Shown: piece after piece, positions 56,016-64,000 of the stretch
Position numbering within the stretch: position 1 is the first letter of the stretch
Layout: each line of letters opens with the position of its first letter
Assembly: GCA_963556145.1 (NCBI GenBank)
Contig: OY744462.1
Coordinates: 6,944,001 to 7,008,000, forward strand
Length of the DNA: 64,000 nucleotides
Direction of reading: 5' to 3'
DNA from: Hygrocybe punicea
Taxonomy: Eukaryota; Basidiomycota; Agaricomycetes; Agaricales; Hygrophoraceae
The notes under the pieces: generated by a model
What the model was told of the DNA's origin: nothing
What the model saw: the letters and a program-made list of their open reading frames with translations, nothing else
Databases searched by the model: none
Program-made: the position numbers and the translations under genes

Positions 56016-57978
56016 ATGTCACCCCCGCTCACCGTCCTCCCTAGCGCCCTCCCTCAACTCTCCCGGGCCCTGTCCCTCCTCGGTACCTCCCCGTCTGTCT
56101 CCTCCACCTTCTCTGACATCTCCGTATTGTCTCTCCCCTCTATCCCCTCACCGTGCATATCGCTCGGCCCTCCTCCAGCATCCCGAGCACGCCCTCAAGC
56201 AAGACGTCTGCATTTTTTGGAAGCCCCTTTAGTACCCGCCCCCCTTCGCCAGCGCCCCCACCCAATCATCATCACTACAAATCCTCCTCCCTCGACTCTG
56301 TACCCACCCACCAAGATCCTGCGTCTCTCACAATCCCAACACGTCTCCCAGCTCTCTGTCGCCTTTTCCCCTCGCGCTACCTCACCGATCTCGCCATCGA
56401 CGTCCCCACCGATCTCCATCAACATAAACGTGACTTCCTCGACCTTGACACTGAACACCTCCTCATCTCGTCCCCTATCTCGTTTGACGCAGAGTCCCCC
56501 CCCTGCCCACCGTCCCTGGTCCCCTCTCTTTCGTCTTCTCCGTCTTCCACTTCCACCTCCGCCTCCCTACCACCTCCACCACCCATAGACCCTGTATATT
56601 ATCCAGAGAACCCGGACTCTGCTCTCGTCCCCGGATCTATTCTTTCCTCTCACACCCCCGGCAGTCGGCCCGCCCCACATCACTCTCATACTCGTGCGTA
56701 CTCTTGGCCAGGGCGCGTTCAGCAGTGTCTGGCTCGCCGACGACGCGCGTAGGGGCATATCCAAAAGGTGCTCACATTGCTGGCACGACTCCAGTCGTGG
56801 AGGCCCTCCGGGGACTTGGCATCACCAAGTCCGCCGAATCCGGTTCGGATCTTCGCAGGGTGGATGTAGGGGTGGGCTCACGGCTTGTCGCGGTCAAGAC
56901 AATGCCTAGGGCACGCGAGCAAGATCGTGACCGCAACAGCGACCGCACGCGCGTCGGGTTCGTCAGGGAGGTGGAGGTCCTCCGGGTGCGCACCTTTTTT
57001 CTTTGAATTTTTTAATACTCGTGTTATATCCAATGGGATTACTAATGGCTGACAGCGCTGCAGCACATCGCACATCCGGCACTCCTTGGTGCGTTCTCGA
57101 CGTCGACCCACCACGTCCTCGTGCTCCCCCACCTCGTTGGTGGAGACCTCCTCACTCTCGTCAACAACGATGGTGCGTGCGGTGCCCTGAGCGAGAGCAC
57201 GCTCCAGCGTATGTGGTGCGAGCTCTGTAGTGCCGTTGCATGGATGCACAGCGTCGGGCTCGTGCACCGCGACATCAAGCTTGAAAGTGAGCATATCTTG
57301 TTTCCACCATCACATTCACCCTCTTAATATTTTTTCTCTGCACACGCAGATATCCTCCTCGTTGCCCCCCTAGACCCGCTGCCCCCATCCTCACGCATAT
57401 TGACGCAGCTAGGCAATTTTGGACTGGCGCGTTTCGTGGATCCCCGTGCGCCTCGCCTACGCACCCGCTGTGGCAGCGAGGCCTACACCACTCCAGAGCT
57501 CGTCACGGCTGGCCGCGGATACGATGCACGTGCAACGGACGCTTGGGCGTGTGGCGTCGTGCTGTTCGCGGTTTGTGTACGGCGATTGCCATTTGGGGAT
57601 GGCGTAGACGCAGATGCAGGCGAAGGAACGGGGATCCGTGGGGAGCCAGGTTCGTTGGGGCGGCAGGGATATGGGTATAGTGAGGCGCAAAGAGCAGAGG
57701 GGGAGATGATGGAGGGGAAGGGTGGGTGGGCAGAGAGGAGGCGGATTGCGCGGGGAGAGTATGAGTGGCCGTCTGTGCTAGTGCTGGGGAGGGGGTGGCG
57801 AGACAGAACAGGTGGCAACCGGAGAGCAGGGGAGCCGGAATGGGGAGCCGGAATGGGCACAGGGGACGGGGAGTGCAGATTTAGTTTTAATCTAAATGCG
57901 GCAGCGTTTAGGCCAATGACGCCTGGTCAATTTAAATGTTGGCCCATCCCTTTGGATCAGTTACTTCCTTGCTGGTGA
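56016..57978 (+). pseudogene. Ser/Thr protein kinase with in-frame stop and NFG motif (pseudokinase or dead copy)
   Basis: Exons 56016-56748, 56795-56985, 57064-57286 and 57350-57978 join in phase (introns 46, 78 and 63 bp) to 592 codons. The leader starts MSPPLTVLPSALPQLSRAL and is Pro/Ser-rich. Kinase blocks: TLGQGAFSSVWLA (P-loop), RLVAVKTMPR (VAVK lysine), VGFVREVEVL, THHVLVLPHLVGGDLLTLV, VGLVHRDIKLEN (HRD, Asp and Asn intact), LGNFGLARF (DFG changed to NFG at 57415-57417), CGSEAYTTPEL (APE-like), and DAWACGVVLFAVC. TAG at 56586-56588 interrupts the frame between the leader and the P-loop; I found no phase-consistent intron that removes it. After GEYEWPS the C-terminus runs into unrelated sequence, so subdomains X-XI are missing. 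The closest family is the fungal kinases with long disordered leaders. Likely inactive. Confidence 0.75.
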
Positions 57979-58157
57979 ATTAAAATACATTGTACTCACA
58001 GTAACTTCAGCAAATGCTGAAGTGAGTTGACATGCAGAAATTAAGCCAAGGGATCATTTATTGTACCTCAAAACATCTTCCACAACCTTGAAATAAGAAG
58101 CAAGAGCAGGATGAAGAGAGAATAGAAAAAAAATAAGACACTGTCAGGGAGGGTCAA

Positions 58158-58446
58158 CTATCCGTTTAGAGAAACGGACATGAGAACATACAGCTTAATT
58201 TCCCGTTTCAAACGGTAGATTTCCCGTTTCAAATGCGCTTCGCGCCTTTCCGCCGCCTTTCGCCACTGTTTCTCTTGCCCCGCCTCGGACTGGTCGTCTG
58301 GTAGCCGGCCGATCGCTATGAATCCGTCAGTATGGTTTCATTCCGGGGTAATGGGACTCGGACTTACTGATATTAAATTGATCACCTCTGAAGTCATTCA
58401 GGGTGCAGGCGTTCATCTGGATATGTTGAGCGCGGTTGAATGACAT
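58158..58446 (-). CDS. Small coiled-coil protein, 78 residues, two exons
   Basis: Exon 1 58446-58368 (MSFNRAQHIQMNACTLNDF, RGDQFNI), a 52-bp intron (58316-58367, GTAAGT donor), and exon 2 58315-58158 (IGRLPDDQSEAGQEKQWRK, AAERREAHLKREIYRLKREI, ending SVSLNG). Frame closes exactly (237 bp). Upstream at 58637 another minus-strand ATG with a GTGAGT donor could belong to a spliced 5' UTR. The C-terminal half is a charged, probably helical segment. Not recognised; the NDFRGDQFNI start recalls short prefixes found on some mushroom signalling proteins, so it may also be a truncated copy. Confidence 0.45.
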
Positions 58447-58838
58447 AGGACAAGATAGAAATGGTTGGAATACTGAGTAGGCGAGAAACTACTAGAAACA
58501 GCGCGGATCTGACGAAGGTAGTAATGTCTTAGTCTGATGGGGGAAAAGAAAGAAAAAATCGGAGTTAACTTTAAATCAGTAATAGTGCGACTGACAACAA
58601 ACTCACAAAACTCACTCGCTCGTGCCTCTTCGGACACTACCCGACCCCTCGACGATCATCCACGGCAATCCAAAGAGTACGCTCTATCCTGCGCGACGTT
58701 GAAACGGTGAACTTGGCTTCATCATGATGAAGCTTGAGGCCAAGGCCTTGAGCTAGATCTAGAGCTTGGGCTTGAGCTTGAAGCGCTTCCAGCTTGCCAC
58801 GGCCGAAAGCAAATTTCCTTAGTTGAGTCATACCATAG
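58447..58838. other. Spacer between the small gene and the CAND1 fragment
   Basis: Divergent region. The minus-strand frame 58831-58637 (MTQLRKFAFGRGKLEALQAQ) is Gln/Ala/Leu-rich and unsupported. No exon encoding the missing CAND1 N-terminus could be found here. Confidence 0.4.
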
Positions 58839-60527
58839 CGTTGAAGACCATCACTGCCGAGCTACCGCCAGATGGGAAGATTGCTGCGACGGCGTGCGCC
58901 AAGTTAACACCCAAACTTCTTGCACAAGTATCCAATGTATGTATTGTTTCCACCACGTTCGGCAGTCCTCAACTAATATAACACCATTACAGCCAGATAC
59001 CCCACCTGAAACACTGATTGAAACCCTCTCTATTCTGTCCATCCTAATCAGCCGATTCCCCTCCAACCTATCCAGCACCACTTTAAACCCACAACCACTA
59101 ACCGTTCTAGCTCCTTTGTTGGCCCACCAACGTCCGGTTGTTCGAAAACGCGCCATCATCACCCTCGCGCAGTTCATCCCAACATCTCAACCCGAGCTAT
59201 TTGGGGGACTTCTGAAATCCTTTGTGTACCCCTTTCTTACCACTTCGGCAAGTGTAGAAAAGCAACGCACAACTTCGCAGCTCGTGGCGGCTGTGGCGAG
59301 ACATTCAGCGTTGCAAATTGCGCCTGTACTGGGAGATATCGTTCCGGGGATTTTGAAAGCAGTTCAAAAAGATGACGAGCTCCGAGAGAGTGGACTTCAG
59401 GCAAATTTGTGTTCATCAAGGCAAGTCATCGTACTGACGTGAAGATATGGCAGGCTCTGGAAGCACTCGTACTTCGGTGCCCTGCCGAGATCACTCTCTT
59501 CCTCAACTCAATCGTGCTGGTTGGGAATCAGTTCATTAAACATGATCCGGTAAGTTCTTGGCACGACAATCGATGTTTTCATTCCTGTTGACCATCGTAA
59601 CAACAGAATTATGCTGGTGATGAGGGAGACGAAGACGAAGACATGGCTGACGCCGAAGGCGATGATGACGACGACGACGCAGGGCTCGATGGGTGAGTGT
59701 AATATATATCTCAATTACATTTTGCCTCTGAAACATGGTCTTGGATCAGGTACTCTGACGACGAAGACACTTCTTACAAAATACGCCGGTCAGCCACCAA
59801 ATTGCTGGCGGCCATTGTGAGCACGCGCCCAGAACTTCTTGTGTCGATATACAAGGAAGTGTCACCTGTCCTCATCTCCCGCTTTGGTGATCGCGAAGAG
59901 ACAGTCCGCCTTGAAGTTTGGGCAACCTATGTCGTGCTTCTCAACCAGACAGCCGTCTATAGCGGCCATCCTCAAGCCAAGGATGCCGATTCCAATATCC
60001 GCGGAAAGAGGAAACGTGATAATGAGACTATGGATGTCGAAGAGTCTCCTTACACGCTTTTGCGGAGCCAGGTGCCTTCACTATCCAAGGCACTTCTAAG
60101 TCAATTCAAGTCTGTAGAAAAAAAAGTTAGACCCATAGACGTCTTATTAAACGCATGTCCAGTCGGAGTTTCACTCCAAGCGCCAACATCACAAGTTCCA
60201 GGCCTCAACACACACCAATACGGCTGCAACGAGATAGCCTTGATGTCCCGGCGCACCATCCGGTACCGTAAGTCGTGCAACCGCGGAAGCGCGCTAGCAA
60301 TGTTACGCACGCGACCACTGGGGGGCGTCGCCCCGTCCAGAAAACCTCAGCGGAGCTGGCGGCGCGAGGCCAGACGATCGAATCGAGGTTCTCTGGAGAA
60401 GATTATTCGGTCCAAAGCAATTGTTCGCCTGCATCGACAAGGCGAGATTTTTAATTATGTGACAAAATTTTCAGCAGACGAAACACGGTCTTACCGCCAA
60501 GAACAAGTTGCGTCTGTGATGAGATGA
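58839..60527 (+). pseudogene. CAND1/TIP120 (cullin-associated protein) gene fragment
   Basis: Exons 58839-58936, 58993-59400, 59454-59549, 59607-59692 and 59750 onward. The protein reads LKTITAELPPDGKIAATAC, LTPKLLAQVSN, PDTPPETLIETLSILSILIS, LLAHQRPVVRKRAIITLAQF, LQ/ALEALVLRCPAEITLFL and GNQFIKHDPNYAGDEGDEDE. It continues as SYKIRRSATKLLAAIVS, SPVLISRFGDREETVRLEVW and LLSQFKSVEKK. This matches CAND1 HEAT repeats from roughly residue 110 onward. The first ~110 residues are absent, and after about 60122 the sequence turns unrelated (PIDVLLNACPVGV...) until TGA at 60525-60527. CAND1 is normally about 1200 residues, so only about a quarter is here. The intron 59401-59453 starts with GC instead of GT. 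Truncated at both ends, so non-functional as CAND1. Confidence 0.85.
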
Positions 60528-60541
60528 TGTTTACGAGAGGA

Positions 60542-61701
60542 TCAAAGGTGTATGACTGGAAGTTGATATCCACCAAAATCGGCTAAAATGAGTTCGTGGG
60601 AGGGAAATGGATTAAGGGAAAGGCAATATTTGGGGACATGTACGGCAGCGGTATCGTCAGTCCGGTATGGAGTGAATCCTGTGAGTTGGGCGGCCGGTGA
60701 AGAACTGCTGGCTCTCCGTTCCAGGTCGTAGAAGACGAGGGCCAGAAGATGGCCGTCAATGATGAATTCCTGTGTTATAGTGGTCTGCAAAGCTAATTAA
60801 TAGACACGTGGATCAGTATACGGCGAGCATGTGGAAAACATCTGTGGTGTATGCGTACTTGCATCAAGCCATCGACTCCTGCTGAGAGACGATTCTGTGT
60901 GAAGGAACCTTCGCCATATCGCCATAGATATACTAGACGCGACTAGTTGAAGAGTTTCGGCCTCCTCGGAGATGCGAGCCTTTCCAACATAGACCCGGTA
61001 ACGCACTTGGCTGAAGAAGGCCATGGGGCATTGAAAGTGACGGAACCATGAAAACCATGGAGTGTGGGCAGGCTATGAATATCGTCAATTGATGGGAGGG
61101 ATAGTTTAATTTGAATGGTGATCGGTGAGAGTGAACGGAGAGATGTGGCTCTCAAGGCGTCGAATGACAAGTTGTATGATGACATTCCCTCAGCCCAAAG
61201 GCACAGGCTGGATATTTTGTTTGTTGTTGGGGATGTAGGTGACGGAAAAACACTACTTCGCCTCGCGGAAGGAGCCTGATCGAAGAAACGTGCTCGGTTC
61301 ACGGGAGTTTCCAGTTTGCGACCTGCGATGACCCAGAAGATGCACCGCGACTCACTGGCGGATAGGAATTGGCTTCACATTCCATGTTGAAAAACGTCAC
61401 AGCAGATGTAGAAGCTGTGTTGGACATCTCGGTGTTCGAAAGTAAAGGTTGATGAGGGCGAGCTGCGTGATACAGGCGATGACGAGAGCACCACGCTCCC
61501 GATTTCGTTGTTTGAAGGTAAGGGTGAGTGGCGGTGAGGTGATTCGATAGAGAATGGTGCTGTGGAATATGAATCGAAGATAGCACTGCATGGCTGCAAG
61601 GGAGGGTGCGAAGGACTCTCGAACTTGAAGTCGCCGGAAGAAAATCCTGGGGATGGGGGTGAAGGAGAAAGACGGGGAACCGGGTCCACCGGCATCGCCA
61701 T
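60542..61701 (-). pseudogene. Broken copy of a conserved fungal gene, possibly TEA/ATTS-type regulator C-terminal region
   Basis: Minus-strand blocks: SPGFSSGDFKFESPSH, then VNRARFFDQAPSARRSSVFP, YNLSFDALRATSLRSLSPIT, LPTLHGFHGSVTFNAPWPSS and AKCVT, a one-base frameshift near 61000, then RVYVGKARISEEAETLQL and SLSRSRWLDA. An intron (about 60790-60872) leads to LQTTITQEFIIDGHLLALV, FYDLERR, GFTPYRTDD, VPKYCLSLNPFPSHEL and ILADFGGYQLPV, with TGA at 60542. The beta-strand-like layout (SVTF...RVY...SEE...TITQEFIIDG) faintly resembles the partner-binding half of TEA/ATTS factors, but no TEA DNA-binding helix bundle is visible. Assignment is weak; that the copy is frameshifted is firmer. The 5' part up to 61879 has open frames whose joining I could not resolve. 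Confidence 0.45.
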
Positions 61702-61985
61702 CGGGAGGGATCAATGCACCAGATTCGCACAGGTCTTCTGCCTTTACGGTGGCTAACAAACCACTTTCGAGGAAAAGCTCTTCGCCTCCTGTTACCAAAT
61801 GGAACTCTGCATATATTGCTGCGGAAAATAGAAACAGGAGAAAAAAACCATACCTCTGACCAAGTTTTGAATGGATCACAGCTATTATTAGTATCAGAGG
61901 TAAGTCATGACATCTCGTTAGTCAGTAAATAATTTACCTGGTTGGGCTATTTCCCAGCCACCTCCGCAGTCCTATTGATACACGT

Positions 61986-63610
61986 CTAAACCGGACTACC
62001 GCATTTCAAAAGTTCATGTGTTCGTGAACCAAGCAGAAATAGTTGGAGGGCGCAAGAATAATCCGGAAGTTCTTTGCGACCACGGCAGCGGCACTGTTGG
62101 ATGAGATCCAAACCCAAAGCGTCCAGCGTGGAATTTTGGTCCCGAAAATTTGGCAACACGAACATGACAGTGTTCTTATCCAAAGTCACTTTGTGATTTA
62201 AAACAATTTCTAACAACAATGTTGTGAGCAAACAGGACATCGTGTCAGCACTAACCGACCTTCCCACACAACAGGCGTCTTCCCCACCGCCAAAAGTGCA
62301 TGATGCGTCCCCTGCGTGAAAACATCCAACGCTTCCTCCAGCGTCTGTCCACTTCGCTTCAATTCTGCCTGTGTCTCGTTGTCGTTCGCATAACAGTTCG
62401 TGTTCCATTCATCGCCACGCTGAAAATTTTGATGGCAGAGTCTTCGCCACGACAGAGATGAGCGAAGCAGTGAAGTTGGCCACTCCGGGGGATGCAATGC
62501 GCAGTTGGCCAGCAGGAGGTTCATTGGCGGAGTTACACGCGATATATTCCGGGTGTGAGGCGGAAATAGCTGCAGTATGACCTGGGGTGTCTATCTCCTG
62601 CATGTTATTTGATGGTACATACAGCCTGCGTATTGGGGCGGGGAAAGCCCACCATTAGGAAGTCAATGCCTCGCTACAGAGGGAGTCTGGTCAGGGTACA
62701 CTCTACGTGAGGGGAGGGTCGTGCTCACGGCACCGGCATATACGACAATATCTTGCACGTCGCCGGGGGTGTACACCTCGTTCGACGAATATGCCCCAGT
62801 TCGGGAAACTCGGCAATAGAGAGGGGAAAGCTTTGGCTGTCTGATGTGCCAACAGAACATGTTGATCTGTCGAAGAGCGTGGTTAAGACGAACAACCATA
62901 TCGAGAGGCGGAGCGGGCCTTGACATAACTCATAGCATCTAGGGTTCGTTGTATGTCGGGTATAGGGAAACTATGATGATGTAGATGTCGTGCATGGGTT
63001 GAGATTATGAGGAAATAAAACGAAGGAAGCTTACAAGTGTCGTGCTGCATCGAGCATAAAACCCCGATAGGGCTGTGCAAATCAATCAAGAGTCATAAAT
63101 CTACACTAAACTTGAGAAAATGGCGTGCAAATGCAGGGTTATCCGAGGTTTTAACGGGACTCTCGAGGTGTAAATATCGCCCCCCGTGTAATACCAAAGC
63201 TGGGCAAATGTGGTCAAGCCACGCAAAAGACCTGGAGTCGAAGGCGCGGTCAGAGAGGCGGCTGAGCCATCGCTGGATATAATCAGCGAGTGTGTCTCCA
63301 CCCCGTTGGATATTGCTCCGCACGGGAGTCCTACCAACAATCGAAATATTCAGCGATGATAAGAACTTCGCCCCATCAATGGCATGTGGTCTGATGCTCC
63401 CTGGCCAACGATAAGATGTTGTGCGAGGTACAACTTGTTCGCAGGACGGCGTCTGTCAAATCCTGTGGTGAATTTGCAATGTCGACTGTGATGGTGAAAT
63501 TGGGTGATGGTTTCAATCTCCCTGCCAACCTCAGAAATGCAAAGAACGCCCAGCCAGCGACAGGCCAAGGCGAAGAACAGGGAGCCGCACACTTGGTGAC
63601 ACGGTCTTCC
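61986..63610 (-). pseudogene. Frameshifted GH20 beta-N-acetylhexosaminidase gene
   Basis: Minus-strand blocks in order: FLRLAGRLKPSPNFTITVDI, ANSPQDLTDAVLRT, LIISSDGSAASLTAPSTPG, LLRGLTTFAQLWYYTGGDIY, YRGFMLDAARH and FPIPDIQRTLDAMSYVK. They continue as INMFCWHI, SQSFPLSIAEFPELG, AYSSNEVYTPGDVQDIVVYA, GIDFLM/EIDTPGHTAAISAS, NEPPAGQLRIASPG, GDEWNTNCYANDNETQAEL and TPVVWEEIVLNHKVTLDKNT, ending near ISSNSAAAVVAKNFRIILAP. The catalytic Asp-Glu pair is intact (GDEW). Frameshifts lie at WHI/DSQ, at ELG/AYSS, before GDEW (about 62440) and after TVMFV (about 62165), and the C-terminal third is missing. Small introns are still recognisable. A typical fungal chitobiase-type hexosaminidase now decayed, not the same subfamily as the relic at 14571-15571. 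Confidence 0.82.
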
Positions 63611-63840
63611 AGACAATGATCCGCAGCACGGACCAGACTCCAGAAGTGGAAATCAACGATGAGTCTACATCGCAGCTTGTCGTGTACTCCAACGCAACTC
63701 CCGAGCTGGACCCGTTCTGCGCAAACGCCACAACATACTATACACCGTAGACAATGATCCCCGCCACGCCACCACGCCGAGGCTGCGAAGCACTTCAAGA
63801 AGAGGTCACGAGAGGATGACCTGATTGTTACTTGCGCAAG
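63611..63840. other. Spacer, nothing firm
   Basis: Between the GH20 relic and the exon at the right edge. Overlapping minus-strand frames are unsupported. Confidence 0.3.
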
Positions 63841-64000
63841 CAACTGGCTCTGCAGAGTGAGTTGTGCACGCAGTACGAGGTGGACTCGCGTGCGCGTGAC
63901 GAGCTCGTTGAGGTGCTCGGGAAGCAGGTAGATGTCGCGGAACGGGAGATGGAGAAGCGATGCAATGTATTAAAAGGCTGGGAGAAGGAGAAGGGGGGGA
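63841..64000 (+). CDS. Partial coding exon, coiled-coil protein, runs off right edge
   Basis: Plus-strand frame QLALQSELCTQYEVDSRARD, ELVEVLGKQVDVAEREMEK, RCNVLKGWEKEKGG with heptad-like spacing and high charge. A GCGCAAG acceptor precedes CAACTGG and a stop lies just upstream, so this is probably an internal exon. Family not identified; the 3' part is outside the window. Confidence 0.4.

Noticed and set aside
56533..56588. Intron removing the kinase in-frame TAG (GTCTTC...CATAG, 56 bp)
   Set aside because: It would shift the frame away from the P-loop block, and the donor is poor.
56016..63610. Helitron call for the gene-fragment cluster
   Set aside because: No Rep/helicase coding sequence and no terminal CTRR plus hairpin could be located; kept only as a hypothesis.
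1..64000. tRNA, rRNA, CRISPR arrays, bacterial operons or ribosome-binding sites
   Set aside because: No cloverleaf with intact A and B boxes, no rRNA-like blocks and no spaced direct repeats were seen; intron structure is eukaryotic.

Overview
The window looks like a basidiomycete (Agaricomycetes-type) genome. Host genes are broken by many short GT-AG introns (mostly 46-80 bp). They include families I associate with mushroom-forming fungi: a DUF6533-like membrane protein, an intron-rich aromatic amino acid decarboxylase, and a Ser/Thr kinase with a long proline/serine-rich leader. The mobile elements are also typical of that class: hAT transposases, Ty3/gypsy pol fragments, and solo LTRs. 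There are no rRNA, tRNA, CRISPR or bacterial features. I cannot name a species.

Layout. 1-16 kb is a transposon graveyard: a degenerate zinc-finger transposase-like gene, a dead hAT transposase, a large inverted-repeat element carrying two nested insertions (a hAT-type MITE with a demonstrable empty site, and a 2.6-kb element with 141-bp LTR-like ends and its own ORFs), and a dead GH20 hexosaminidase fragment. 16-25 kb is more unique DNA with one convincing gene (20915-21853, an Asp/His-rich protein). 25-45 kb is a nested transposon cluster: a 578-bp MITE, a second dead hAT gene, a gypsy pol fragment cut by two later insertions, five partial or solo copies of one LTR family, and the complete LTR element of that family (38287-43266). 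That complete element has a gag-only ORF on the minus strand and a three-exon passenger gene on the plus strand, arranged convergently. Several foldback elements follow.

45.4-53.7 kb holds three apparently intact minus-strand host genes: a DUF6533-like multi-pass membrane protein, an aromatic-L-amino-acid decarboxylase family enzyme, and a 1222-residue Ser/Pro-rich conserved fungal protein. 56-64 kb is dominated by damaged copies or fragments of unrelated genes: a kinase with an in-frame stop and an NFG motif, a CAND1/TIP120 fragment, a broken possible transcription-factor-like gene, and a frameshifted GH20 hexosaminidase. A small intact-looking 78-codon gene lies among them, and a coding exon runs off the right edge.

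Most interactions between features are insertional. Target-site duplications and rejoined reading frames allow relative dating: gypsy pol and hAT genes are oldest, TIR elements and LTRs are inside them, and the complete LTR element is youngest (two visible LTR differences, both at CpG). Older copies show TpG/CpA where young copies have CpG, consistent with cytosine deamination or a RIP-like process. All domain calls come from reading the sequence; no database search was run.
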